From Paenibacillus contaminans (lineage in GTDB: Bacteria; Bacillota; Bacilli; Paenibacillales; NBRC-103111): a stretch of DNA of 64,000 bases. Where the stretch lies: positions 1-64,000 of the forward strand of contig NZ_QMFB01000028.1 of NCBI RefSeq assembly GCF_003285015.1. The letters run 5' to 3'. The number at the start of each line of letters is the position of its first letter. The stretch's first letter is position 1. The position numbers and the translations under genes are program-made. The notes beneath the pieces are model-generated. The model saw only the letters and a program-made list of their open reading frames with translations. It did not search any database and had not been told where the DNA came from. Shown in pieces: positions 53,118 to 62,287 of the stretch.

Positions 53118-54248
53118 TTATTTATCTTTCTCCCAAACCACTCTGTTTACATAATCAACATATGCCAATAGTATCCGCAACACCTTATCCGATACATTAG
53201 GCATACTATAATCGGCTACTCGCCTTAACGTATCTTCTCTTTGATTCTCTAAAACTTCCAATCCCTGTAGTATTCTATCTTTTTTTAGTCCAACCATCAT
53301 TACCGCTGCCTCTTCCATTGCCTCCGGTCTTTCATGAGCTTGTCTAATATTTAGCGCTTTAAATCCCAAAATTGATGATTCCTCACTAATTGTTCCGCTA
53401 TCACTAAGGACCGCTTTTGCATTAATTTGAAGCTTTACATAGTCGTTAAACCCTAAAGGTTTCAAGGTTCTCACCATTGGATTAAACTCAATTCCTTTAG
53501 CATTTATCATACTTCTGGTTCTAGGGTGAGTACTTACTATCACGGGTAATTTGTATATATCTGCAATTGCATTTAAGCTATCAACTAAATCTAAAAAGTT
53601 TGTTTCTGAACTTATATTTTCTTCTCTATGGGCAGATACAACAAAATATTTTCCATCTTCAAGTTCTAATTTCCCTAATATATCTGATTTTTCAATTTCA
53701 GCCTTCCTTGATTTAAGCACTTCAAACATTGGACTTCCTGTCTTTATGATGCGATCAGCAGGTAGCCCTTCTCTTAACAAATACTCTCTTGCAATATCAC
53801 TATAGGTCAAATTGATATCTGCGACATGATCTACAATTTTCCTATTCGTTTCTTCCGGAACTCGCTGATCAAAACATCTATTTCCAGCTTCCATATGAAA
53901 TATCGGAATATGCCTTCTCTTCGCTGCGATGGCGCACAAACAACTATTGGTATCTCCTAATATCAATAAAGCATCTGGCTTTATCTCTTCCATAATAGGG
54001 TCAATTCTAATTAAGATATTTCCTATAGTTTCTACAGCAGTTCCAGTAGCCGCATTAAGAAAGTAGTCTGGCTTTTTCAGATTAAAGTCATTAAAAAAAA
54101 CCTCATTTAGTTCATAATCATAATTTTGGCCTGTATGGACAAGCGTATGTTCAATCGCATTAGAATCTTCCAATTTATTTATTACAGCTGACAGTCTAAT
54201 AATCTCAGGTCTAGTGCCAATAACTGTCATGACTTTTAATTTCTTCAC
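53118..54248 (-). CDS. capG: UDP-N-acetylglucosamine 2-epimerase-type enzyme (CapG/FnlC)
   Basis: 376 aa. VIGTRPEIIRLSAVINKLED, GDTNSCLCAIAAKRRHIPIFHMEAGNRCFD and SDSGTISEESSILG are the 2-epimerase signatures. After CapE and CapF genes it is most likely the C2 epimerase that finishes UDP-L-FucNAc from UDP-L-PneNAc, and not a ManNAc-forming MnaA. Confidence 0.9.
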   Translation of the reverse strand: MKKLKVMTVIGTRPEIIRLSAVINKLEDSNAIEHTLVHTGQNYDYELNEVFFNDFNLKKPDYFLNAATGTAVETIGNILIRIDPIMEEIKPDALLILGDTNSCLCAIAAKRRHIPIFHMEAGNRCFDQRVPEETNRKIVDHVADINLTYSDIAREYLLREGLPADRIIKTGSPMFEVLKSRKAEIEKSDILGKLELEDGKYFVVSAHREENISSETNFLDLVDSLNAIADIYKLPVIVSTHPRTRSMINAKGIEFNPMVRTLKPLGFNDYVKLQINAKAVLSDSGTISEESSILGFKALNIRQAHERPEAMEEAAVMMVGLKKDRILQGLEVLENQREDTLRRVADYSMPNVSDKVLRILLAYVDYVNRVVWEKDK

Positions 54249-54251
54249 TAG

Positions 54252-55361
54252 TTATACCTCCAAGAAATAAGTATCCGGCTTATTAGGATCATAATACTCA
54301 TTCGCCCACATAATCGTGACCATATCAGTATCGCCAATATTTTCAATATTGTGTGTGTATCCTATAGGTATATCTACTACTTCAAGCTTATCTCCACTTA
54401 CGTAATATTCTATTACTTCATTTGAATCAATTTTTCTAAAACGTATAATCCCCTTCCCACTTACCACAAGAAATTTTTCGTTCTTAGTATGGTGCCAGTG
54501 GTTCCCCTTAGTTATTCCAGGTTTAGATATATTAACGGATACTTGACCTCTGTCCGGGGTCTTTATGAATTCCGTGAAAGAACCACGATGATCTATATTC
54601 ATTTTTAGATCATAACTAAATTGTTCTATTGGTAAATAGCTCAGATAAGTACTATACAATTTTTTAGCAAAACCATTTGACATATCTGGAATCGTTCGAT
54701 CTTCACGACTTTTTTTGAACGAATAGATCAAATCGGCAATTTCTCCAAGAGGAATCGTATGTACTATAGGGACTTCACAAAAATCTCCAACCAACGTTTC
54801 ATTACCGTTTAATGCTTTAATTAGCTCTTCAACTACATCATCAATATAAACTAGGTTCATCACAATGCTTGGATCATTTACTTTTATCGGCAAACTGCGA
54901 GCTATGCTATGGCAGAATGTTGCTACTGCACTGTTATAGTTTGGCTTGCACCACTTGCCAAATACATTTGGCAGACGATAAATTAACACCTTTGCCTTTG
55001 TTTCCTCAGCATGTCTAAGGAGCAAATCTTCTCCCGCTTTTTTGCTCTTTCCGTACGGATTCTCAATAGAAGCTTGGATTGAAGATGAAATCACTACTGG
55101 ACAAGTATTCTTATACTCATTTAAGGTAGCGATCAAAGTCGAAGTAAAATCAACATTTCCCTTCGTAAACTCAGTCGGATCAATCGGACGATTTACCCCA
55201 GCGAGATGAAACACAAAGTCCGCTTCCTTACAGTATTCATTAAGTAAGTTTGGGTCAGTTTCTTTACTATATTCGAAGATTTGTGCGTAGTCCCGATTTT
55301 TCAATTCTGTAATGAGATTCTTAGCAATAAACCCCTTGGCTCCGGTTACCAGGATTTTCAT
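54252..55361 (-). CDS. capF: CapF-type bifunctional reductase/epimerase
   Basis: 369 aa. An N-terminal SDR domain (TGAKGFIAKNLITELKNRDY; YGKSKKAGEDLLLRHA) is followed by a C-terminal zinc cupin (HRGSFTEFIKTPDRGQVSVN, KGNHWHHTKNEKFLVVSG). In S. aureus CapF the cupin epimerises and the SDR part reduces the CapE product. It lies 3 nt before capG and 2 nt after capE. Confidence 0.94.
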   Translation of the reverse strand: MKILVTGAKGFIAKNLITELKNRDYAQIFEYSKETDPNLLNEYCKEADFVFHLAGVNRPIDPTEFTKGNVDFTSTLIATLNEYKNTCPVVISSSIQASIENPYGKSKKAGEDLLLRHAEETKAKVLIYRLPNVFGKWCKPNYNSAVATFCHSIARSLPIKVNDPSIVMNLVYIDDVVEELIKALNGNETLVGDFCEVPIVHTIPLGEIADLIYSFKKSREDRTIPDMSNGFAKKLYSTYLSYLPIEQFSYDLKMNIDHRGSFTEFIKTPDRGQVSVNISKPGITKGNHWHHTKNEKFLVVSGKGIIRFRKIDSNEVIEYYVSGDKLEVVDIPIGYTHNIENIGDTDMVTIMWANEYYDPNKPDTYFLEV

Positions 55362-55363
55362 AT

Positions 55364-56380
55364 TTAACCCCAGCCTTTCAGTTCATCGCGAACATAATCG
55401 AGCATCAATAACTTATCTTTAATTTGTTCAACATTTAATCTTTCTGTATTATGAGAATTATATTCTGATTCGGTCGATAACTTTTGATCGCCTTCTACAA
55501 AATATTTATCATAATTCAGATCCCTCTGATCTGCCGGCACTCGATAAAAACCACCTAAATCTTGAGCGACTACGTGTTCTTCTCTTGTGAGCAGAGTTTC
55601 AAATAATTTTTCACCATGACGGGTACCGATGATTTTTATTTCATTGTCAGCATTAAAAAGTTCTTTCAGTGCTATTGCTAAATCCCCAATAGTTGAAGCA
55701 GGAGATTTTTGGACCATAATATCTCCAGCTTCAGCGTTTTTGAATGCAAACACCACAAGTTCAACAGCCTCCTCAAGGCTCATCAAGAATCTTGTCATGT
55801 TTGGATCGGTTACTGTTAGCGGCTGGCCATTCTTTATTTGCTCTATGAAGAGTGGTATTACAGAACCTCTGGAAGCCATAACATTTCCATACCTTGTCCC
55901 GCAAACTAATGTCCTACTTGGATCTACTGTCTTTGCCTTAGCAACAAACACCTTTTCCATCATAGCTTTCGAGATTCCCATTGCATTGATTGGATAAGCT
56001 GCCTTATCCGTTGATAAACAAATAACTTTTGATACACCACATTCAATAGCACCGGTAAGTACGTTATCTGTTCCCAATACATTTGTTTTTACAGCTTCTA
56101 GAGGAAAGAACTCACATGATGGAACTTGTTTTAGCGCAGCTGCATGGAATATATAATCTACACCGTACATGGCATTCTTTACACTAGCTAAATCCCGTAC
56201 ATCACCTATATAAAACTTAAGTTTCTCATTTTTGTAAACTTTACGCATATCATCTTGCTTTTTCTCATCCCTGGAGAATATTCGTATTTCTTTTATATCT
56301 GTATTAAGGAATCTCTTCATAACAGCATTTCCGAATGAACCTGTACCACCTGTTATTAATAGAGTTTTATTTGCGAACAT
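55364..56380 (-). CDS. capE: CapE-type UDP-GlcNAc 4,6-dehydratase/5-epimerase
   Basis: 338 aa short-form SDR. ITGGTGSFGNAVMKRFLNTD, LSTDKAAYPINAMGISKAMM (catalytic M-x3-K) and CGTRYGNVMASRGSVIPLF. It starts the UDP-L-FucNAc pathway. Soluble, without the membrane domain of the PglF-like enzyme encoded at 60327. Confidence 0.94.
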   Translation of the reverse strand: MFANKTLLITGGTGSFGNAVMKRFLNTDIKEIRIFSRDEKKQDDMRKVYKNEKLKFYIGDVRDLASVKNAMYGVDYIFHAAALKQVPSCEFFPLEAVKTNVLGTDNVLTGAIECGVSKVICLSTDKAAYPINAMGISKAMMEKVFVAKAKTVDPSRTLVCGTRYGNVMASRGSVIPLFIEQIKNGQPLTVTDPNMTRFLMSLEEAVELVVFAFKNAEAGDIMVQKSPASTIGDLAIALKELFNADNEIKIIGTRHGEKLFETLLTREEHVVAQDLGGFYRVPADQRDLNYDKYFVEGDQKLSTESEYNSHNTERLNVEQIKDKLLMLDYVRDELKGWG

Positions 56381-56397
56381 TCCATTACCTCTTCTAA

Positions 56398-57594
56398 TTA
56401 TTTGAAGTGACTCTCTAAAATATGTACAGAACGTTTAACCATAAAATTGTTGACCACATACTCCCGACCATTATTTCCCTGAATGAACAGTTCTTCACTT
56501 TCTGCCATTCTTCTTATTGCTGATACAAAGGAATTAGCATCGCCTGACCATACCCATTCACCGCACTGAGCCTCATCGATCAGTTTTTTAAGATCAGTAA
56601 CATCATCGGTAGCCGCCAATACAGGCTTCGCATACTCCATATATGATAAAATTCTCGACGGATAATTAGGAATTGTGAATCGCGGGTCAAGAACAATTAA
56701 TCCTACATTACATTCTTTTGTAACCTGTTCATATTCATGCCTCGGTAAATTTTCAATTAACAGAGCATTTTTTATATCATTCTCTCTAATTGTTTCCTGT
56801 ATCTTAAGTCGATCTGTTCCTCTGCCAACAAAGAGAAAGTATATCCCCTGCTCATCTTTACATTCCTTGACCGCTCTACATAGAAGCTCTATATACTGCG
56901 GCCTTCCCATATTACCTCCAAATAAGAAAACACAAGATTCCGGGGGGATGTTATAACGTTCTCGCATAGGAAAACCATTTGGTTCAATTTCATTCGTTAT
57001 CTTCTTAGTATTAGGAAATATCTCCAACTTACTTGAATCCAGCCATTGGTTGTGTTCAATAATGTAGTTTTTATTTTCAATTGACATGCATCCAATAAAA
57101 TCAGAAGTACGATATAGCTTCTTTTCCTTAGCTGTGAAATATTTATATAACAAACCATTACGCTTGATAATCTCTAAATCAACCGCATTTTGTGGAAAGA
57201 TATCCTTGAGCATTAAATACGCAGAACAATTAAATTTCTTTTTAGCCCAAGCTACAAGTCCTGAATTTGTTACCGGAGGGGCTTCAAACAATATAAAATC
57301 AAATTTTCTTCCACTTAAATACTTAGTAATACCTTTTTTCATTAAAATAGGAATTTTAAGGGTTGTTACTCCTTTTTCTATAAAACCTACATCGTAGTAA
57401 TTCCCAGTTACAACTCGAAGCACATCAAAACCGCGTTCTTTTTTCATGTCCGTATTTTTTCTATTTCTTGCCTGCTCTGAAACAACGACTGTTATTTCAT
57501 GACCTGAATCATGCAGCTCTTCAGCTAAGTCAGTATATATGGTTGCGCCCTTATCTGGTGCCGGAAACGATGTGGCGATGTATAATACTTTCAA
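56398..57594 (-). CDS. WbuB-like family 4 glycosyltransferase
   Basis: 398 aa. IATSFPAPDKGATIYTDLAE start, LMLKDIFPQNAVDLEII in the acceptor region, and FLFGGNMGRPQYIELLC with the donor loop later. The pattern is that of WbuB-like L-FucNAc transferases, and the gene is next to capEFG, which makes UDP-L-FucNAc. It probably adds FucNAc to the first, bacillosamine-type sugar. Confidence 0.86.
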   Translation of the reverse strand: MKVLYIATSFPAPDKGATIYTDLAEELHDSGHEITVVVSEQARNRKNTDMKKERGFDVLRVVTGNYYDVGFIEKGVTTLKIPILMKKGITKYLSGRKFDFILFEAPPVTNSGLVAWAKKKFNCSAYLMLKDIFPQNAVDLEIIKRNGLLYKYFTAKEKKLYRTSDFIGCMSIENKNYIIEHNQWLDSSKLEIFPNTKKITNEIEPNGFPMRERYNIPPESCVFLFGGNMGRPQYIELLCRAVKECKDEQGIYFLFVGRGTDRLKIQETIRENDIKNALLIENLPRHEYEQVTKECNVGLIVLDPRFTIPNYPSRILSYMEYAKPVLAATDDVTDLKKLIDEAQCGEWVWSGDANSFVSAIRRMAESEELFIQGNNGREYVVNNFMVKRSVHILESHFK

Positions 57595-57609
57595 TTCCTC
57601 TCAATCCCC

Positions 57610-58359
57610 TTACTTCTCTGAAAGCTTATCTAAATTCCAAAGATGATAAACCTGATGGCATCCTGCTTGTTTACACCCAACCTTTTGATAAAAGTTAATT
57701 GCCCCCATGTTCCGTAGCTGAGTGCCGACTTTTATCGCTTTAACTCCACGCTGGAATGCCGAGTGTTCTAAAGCACTGAATAATTTCGCCCCAATACCAC
57801 TCTTAGTGGCAGACTGTGATACAGCTATGAGTTCAATTACACAAACGTTATCTGAGTATGAGTGTAAGAGGTAACCATTTATGTTATTACTCTCGTCTTT
57901 CGATAGCACATAGTACTTATTCGGCTTATCAAATGAGTTTAGAAGCCATTGTCGATAAACCTGCGCGCCCCCGCGTTTTTCCAGTTCAGGATCTTCTGTA
58001 AACTTTGAAAACTGAAAATCGGCCATTTGCATAATCTGATCATTTTTTTCCAACTCACAATGAATTGAAATTTTATGCGGTACATTATAGACTTCTTCTA
58101 TCTTCTTTATAAATTGAATATTTACGTCCGCTAAAAAAGCAGATGTTTCTTTTCCAATCAATTGTGCATTGCTCGGTTCCGAATTCCGATTTTCAATCGA
58201 AACAAATTGATATTCTTTAAATTTAGCTTTAAGCTCTATCCATTCCTCCATAGTAAGTGGCTTATGCAAAATGGCTTTAGCACAAGTAACGCCAAAAAAT
58301 GCTGTGTCCCACTCTAGGTTGTAGAAAGACATTGTATTCTCTTTTATCTCTACTTTCAT
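57610..58359 (-). CDS. GNAT-family sugar N-acetyltransferase (WecD-like)
   Basis: 249 aa. YNLEWDTAFFGVTCAKAILH matches the N-terminal lobe of WecD-like proteins. The C-terminal GNAT fold has VIELIAVSQSATKSGIGAKLF (acetyl-CoA loop) and GTQLRNMGAINFYQKVGCKQ. It lies in an operon with a PglF-like dehydratase, a PglE-like transaminase and a PglC-like transferase, so it should acetylate the 4-amino group of the UDP-trideoxy sugar. Confidence 0.85.
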   Translation of the reverse strand: MKVEIKENTMSFYNLEWDTAFFGVTCAKAILHKPLTMEEWIELKAKFKEYQFVSIENRNSEPSNAQLIGKETSAFLADVNIQFIKKIEEVYNVPHKISIHCELEKNDQIMQMADFQFSKFTEDPELEKRGGAQVYRQWLLNSFDKPNKYYVLSKDESNNINGYLLHSYSDNVCVIELIAVSQSATKSGIGAKLFSALEHSAFQRGVKAIKVGTQLRNMGAINFYQKVGCKQAGCHQVYHLWNLDKLSEK

Positions 58360-58370
58360 AAATTTGCCCC

Positions 58371-59000
58371 CTACATCTCGACGCTTTGGCTCTTATTTCT
58401 ATTCTCACTTTTTTCTTTGACATATATATCTTCACGCTTCAAAACCGATTGAGCAGTCTTAATCAATATTTTGATGTCGAACCACAAAGACAAATTATCT
58501 ATATAGTAAATATCGTGCTGGATTCGTTGTTTCCATGGAACAATATTTCTGTAGTATGCTTGGTTATAGCCAGTAACACCAGGCCTGACTTCTAGCTTCC
58601 GACTCTCATTACCTCTGTATAACTCACGATGTTCAGGCAAATCTGGTCTTGGCCCGATAATACTCATATCACCTTTAATTACGTTTAGAAGTTGCGGTGT
58701 CTCATCTAAACTTGTTTTACGAATAAACTTACCTATTTTGGTTAATCTAGGATCATCTTCCGCATTGAAAGTCGAGCCGTCTTCATTTCGCAGATCCGGT
58801 GCATTCATTTTCATTGAACGGAATTTATACATTTTAAATATCTTTCCATCCTTGCCTAGGCGCGGGGCATTATAAAAAATCGACCCCTTATCTTGAAAAT
58901 AAATAATTGACCCCACTATAACTAAAATAACAATCCAAAATGGCAGAGCTAATAATGCAAGTAATAAGTCAATTCCTCTTTTAAAAAAATGCTTATACAT
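58371..59000 (-). CDS. PglC-like initiating sugar-phosphate transferase
   Basis: 209 aa from the ATG at 59000 (MYKHFFKRGIDLLLALLALP). One N-terminal hairpin helix, then the catalytic core: NAPRLGKDGKIFKMYKFRSM, KTSLDETPQLLNVIKGDMSI and GPRPDLPEHRELY. Small monotopic form, like PglC, without the four-helix part of WsfP/WbaP. It would start the locus II repeat unit by moving a bacillosamine-type sugar-1-phosphate to undecaprenyl phosphate. Confidence 0.9.
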   Translation of the reverse strand: MYKHFFKRGIDLLLALLALPFWIVILVIVGSIIYFQDKGSIFYNAPRLGKDGKIFKMYKFRSMKMNAPDLRNEDGSTFNAEDDPRLTKIGKFIRKTSLDETPQLLNVIKGDMSIIGPRPDLPEHRELYRGNESRKLEVRPGVTGYNQAYYRNIVPWKQRIQHDIYYIDNLSLWFDIKILIKTAQSVLKREDIYVKEKSENRNKSQSVEM

Positions 59001-59014
59001 ATGCCGCACCCGCT

Positions 59015-60229
59015 TTAAACTTTAATCGCTCTCTTCAAACTCTCGATCACATAATCCACATCTTCGTCACTCATCAAAGTATGAAGCGGCAGCGTAATCT
59101 CATTCTTATATACATCAAATGCATTTGGATAATTCTTAATATCGAATCCTAAATTTTTATAAGCTGTAAACATAGGCAGTGGTTTATAGTGAACATTACA
59201 CGCAACACCAGCCTCCGCTAACTTGAGAATGATCTCGTTTCTCTGCGCTTCTCCAATTCTGGGGATCCTTGCTAAATAAAGATGTCCCGAGGAGGCAAAG
59301 CCGGATCCATAGTGCTGTAAGCTTTGAATCCCTAACGGCAAAAGAGCTTTATCGTAGCGTTCTATAATCTCTTTACGTCTTTTTTTCAAACCTTCATATC
59401 TATTTAATTGCACCAATCCTAAAGCTGCCATGATGTCGGTCATGTTGCACTTATATGCAGGATAGACAATATCGTATTCCCAAGCACCTATTTGTGTTTT
59501 AGCCAATGCATCCTTCGACTGACCATGAAGACTAAACAGCATAAACTGCTTGTACAGCCATTCGTCATCTAATCCAGGTTCGCTGCGCCAAACAACAGCC
59601 CCGCCTTCTGCGGTTGTCAGATTCTTTACAGCATGGAAAGAAAAGCAAGTGAAGTCGGCAACTTGCCCACATTTTTCGCCATACCGCTCCGCCCCAAAAG
59701 CATGAGCAGCATCCGTCATTACTATGATTCTATTAAATAACTCTTGAAGTTTATTATTTGGTTTAAATAGCCCTTTCTTGCTTTCTACGGCTTCATATAT
59801 CGCCTCGTAATTACACATTCTCCCCGCCAAATCAACAGGGATAATGACTTTCGTCCTCTCTGTAATCGCGTCTGCAAGCTTTGAATAATCCATTTCAAAA
59901 GAATTTGGAGCAGTATCCACTAGAACAATTTTTGCCCCAACATGTTCAATTACTGAAGCGGAAGCTGTATATGTATAAGCTGAGGTAATAACCTCATCAC
60001 CTGGGCCTACTCCTAGGATACGTAAAGTGAGCTCCATTGCAGCGGTGGCAGAGTTCAGGCATACTGCTTTATTCACACCGATATTTTCAGCAATATGCTT
60101 TTCAAATTTTTTGGTTCTTGGTCCAGTCGTAATCCAGCCGGATTTCATTGCTTTTACTACTTCTTCAATTTCTGCATCTGTAATATCCGGCGGGGAGAAA
60201 GGAATATTTCTCACTTTAGTAATTGGCAT
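59015..60229 (-). CDS. PglE-like UDP-4-keto-sugar aminotransferase
   Basis: 404 aa DegT/DnrJ/EryC1/StrS enzyme. FSPPDITDAEIEEVVKAMKS start, LNSATAAMELTLRILGVGPG cofactor loop, DAAHAFGAERYGEKCG, and the PLP lysine in FSFHAVKNLTTAEGG. With the PglF-like dehydratase upstream it should aminate C4 of UDP-2-acetamido-4-keto-2,4,6-trideoxyhexose. Full length. Confidence 0.9.
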   Translation of the reverse strand: MPITKVRNIPFSPPDITDAEIEEVVKAMKSGWITTGPRTKKFEKHIAENIGVNKAVCLNSATAAMELTLRILGVGPGDEVITSAYTYTASASVIEHVGAKIVLVDTAPNSFEMDYSKLADAITERTKVIIPVDLAGRMCNYEAIYEAVESKKGLFKPNNKLQELFNRIIVMTDAAHAFGAERYGEKCGQVADFTCFSFHAVKNLTTAEGGAVVWRSEPGLDDEWLYKQFMLFSLHGQSKDALAKTQIGAWEYDIVYPAYKCNMTDIMAALGLVQLNRYEGLKKRRKEIIERYDKALLPLGIQSLQHYGSGFASSGHLYLARIPRIGEAQRNEIILKLAEAGVACNVHYKPLPMFTAYKNLGFDIKNYPNAFDVYKNEITLPLHTLMSDEDVDYVIESLKRAIKV

Positions 60230-60275
60230 TTTATTCCCTCACTTTTCCAAGTATAGGTTCTGTAAAAATACAAAC

Positions 60276-60304
60276 TGCTCATGAACTTAGGTAACTCATG
60301 AGCA
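60276..60304. repeat. Perfect 9-bp inverted repeat between pglF-like and aminotransferase genes
   Basis: TGCTCATGA-11 nt-TCATGAGCA. On the minus strand it is followed by a moderately T-rich stretch (GTTTGTATTTTTAC), so it could be a weak terminator or attenuator inside the operon. Confidence 0.55.
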
Positions 60305-60326
60305 ACTTACACACACTTTCCGTTTA

Positions 60327-62150
60327 TTACGATATCTTCTGAAAAGTCGGAACAATATGCTTAATCATCTGTTTAATCGGCCCTTGCTCGCTTCCAAGCA
60401 CTTTCTCCAAGTGCTTTATTTCCAGCTCTAACTCTGCATTGTTAATCACCGAAGGCTTCCCTACAAAAATTCGATCATGTTTCGTGCTTGTCATACCTTC
60501 TTCACTCGTTAAAATCTCTTCATATAACTTCTCACCCGGACGAATCCCCGTAAATTCGATCGCTATATCGACCTCAGGCTCGAATCCGGAGAGACGAATC
60601 AAATCTCTCGCTAGATCAACAATCTTAACCGGCTCACCCATATCCAGAATGAAGATTTCTCCGCCTTCGGCAAACGCGCCGGCCTGGATAACCAGTTGAA
60701 CGGCCTCAGGTATCGTCATAAAGTAACGGATCATTTCAGGATGGGTGACCGTCACAGGACCGCCTCGGGCAATCTGCTTCTTGAAGTGTGGAATGACGCT
60801 GCCTCGACTTCCCAATACGTTACCGAATCGAACGGCTACAAACTTGGTTCTGGAACGCGTGTCTAGTGCTTGGATAATCATCTCTGCAATCCGTTTAGTC
60901 GCTCCCATGATGCTTGTAGGATTAACCGCCTTATCCGTTGAGATCAGGACGAAACGTTCTACCCCGTACTCGTCAGAGCATTCGGCAACATTTTTCGTGC
61001 CGAAAACGTTGTTTTTGATCGCCTCGCTCGGATTGCGTTCCATAAGCGGCACATGCTTATGGGCAGCTGCATGGAAAACTACCTGAGGCGAGAACTTCCG
61101 GAATACATCGTTTAACCTCGCTCTGTCCTGAACGTCTGCTATTACCGTCTCGAGAACCAGCTCGGGAAATCTATCGCGGAGCTCCATCTCAATCGTATAA
61201 ATGCTGTTCTCCCCATGGCCGAGAAGCAGAAGCTTTCTAGGCCGGAACGGCGCAATCTGCCTGCACAACTCAGATCCGATCGAACCGCCGGCTCCGGTAA
61301 CTAGAACAGTTTTATTCTCGACATAGTTCGCGATGCCTTCCAAGTCGACTTTGATAGGGTCTCTGCCTAGCAAATCTTCGACATCCACTTCACGAATTTC
61401 TTTGATGCTAACTTTTCCATGAACGAAATCCGATATATTAGGTATCATCTTTAATTTTGCTTTTGTTTTCTTGCAAATCTCGATGATTTTAGATATTTCT
61501 TTCTTAGGTACGGATGGAATAGCAATAATAATGTCATCGATCTCGAAACTGTTGACGGTATGCGGTATTGACGCCCTATCGCCTACAACCGGGATCCCGT
61601 GAATATGCATTTTATGTTTGTACCTATCATCGTCTACGAAAGCTACAGGGGTTGTCTTTGACGCCGAATTTTGAAACAGCTCCTTGGCAATCATGCTGCC
61701 GCAATCCCCGGCGCCGATAATAAGCGCCTTCCTGTTCATATTATTCTTCACGACCCAATTATCGCGAACGACTCTCCATGCGAATCGTGAGCCCCCCATA
61801 AGCAGCAAAATCGTTTCGAATGCTCTTAGGAAAATAGATATAGGAACGCGCTGCCACCCCGAAAGTATGTATGTAGCCAAATAGGATGCGATACATCCGA
61901 CAACTACCGCTTTAAGTATGGAAACAATTTCACCTACGCTGGCATATTGCCAAACCCGGTTGTACAGCTTGAAATAATACATGCTTATCGTGCACAACAA
62001 CGTCGATACAACTATGTACAGTACGAGCTGTCGCGTGTAATCCGACGGTATATCTCCGTCAAATCTGAATAAGTAAGAGGAATAAACGCTAAGCCAAATG
62101 ATTAATATATCTATCCCCATTAGTATGGAAATTCTTTTCCCATAGCTCAT
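60327..62150 (-). CDS. PglF/EpsC-type membrane UDP-GlcNAc 4,6-dehydratase
   Basis: 607 aa. Four membrane helices (~10-115), a nucleotide-binding middle domain (ALIIGAGDCGSMIAKELFQN), then the catalytic SDR domain (LVTGAGGSIGSELCRQIAPF; NPTSIMGATKRIAEMIIQ with the M-x3-K pair; RFGNVLGSRGSVIPHFKKQI). It removes water from UDP-GlcNAc to give the 4-keto-6-deoxy sugar that feeds the transaminase. Size and layout match EpsC, PglF and WbpM. Confidence 0.94.
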   Translation of the reverse strand: MSYGKRISILMGIDILIIWLSVYSSYLFRFDGDIPSDYTRQLVLYIVVSTLLCTISMYYFKLYNRVWQYASVGEIVSILKAVVVGCIASYLATYILSGWQRVPISIFLRAFETILLLMGGSRFAWRVVRDNWVVKNNMNRKALIIGAGDCGSMIAKELFQNSASKTTPVAFVDDDRYKHKMHIHGIPVVGDRASIPHTVNSFEIDDIIIAIPSVPKKEISKIIEICKKTKAKLKMIPNISDFVHGKVSIKEIREVDVEDLLGRDPIKVDLEGIANYVENKTVLVTGAGGSIGSELCRQIAPFRPRKLLLLGHGENSIYTIEMELRDRFPELVLETVIADVQDRARLNDVFRKFSPQVVFHAAAHKHVPLMERNPSEAIKNNVFGTKNVAECSDEYGVERFVLISTDKAVNPTSIMGATKRIAEMIIQALDTRSRTKFVAVRFGNVLGSRGSVIPHFKKQIARGGPVTVTHPEMIRYFMTIPEAVQLVIQAGAFAEGGEIFILDMGEPVKIVDLARDLIRLSGFEPEVDIAIEFTGIRPGEKLYEEILTSEEGMTSTKHDRIFVGKPSVINNAELELEIKHLEKVLGSEQGPIKQMIKHIVPTFQKIS

Positions 62151-62208
62151 TTCATTGTTCCCCGCCTGTACTGATTTATTTTGTTTTCATTTTCATTTTA
62201 TAGAACAA

Positions 62209-62267
62209 CTAGCTATAAAGCCCTACGTTTATGTAAGGCTGCATAGCTAGGAATTCTATTCCTAGCT
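62209..62267 (-). other. Structured intergenic region with competing hairpins (EAR-like position)
   Basis: AGCTAGGAAT-TCT-ATTCCTAGCT (62245-62267) is a perfect 10-bp hairpin. A second, longer imperfect hairpin (TAGCTATAAAGCC...GGCTGCATAGCTA, 62210-62249) shares the TAGCTA segment with it, so on the minus-strand transcript the two are mutually exclusive. On the plus strand the first hairpin is followed by GCTTTTTT, but no plus-strand gene is here. The place between kinase and dehydratase genes is that of the EAR antitermination RNA in Bacillus eps operons; I could not compare sequences. Confidence 0.5.
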
Positions 62268-62287
62268 GCTTTTTTGAGACTACAGAA

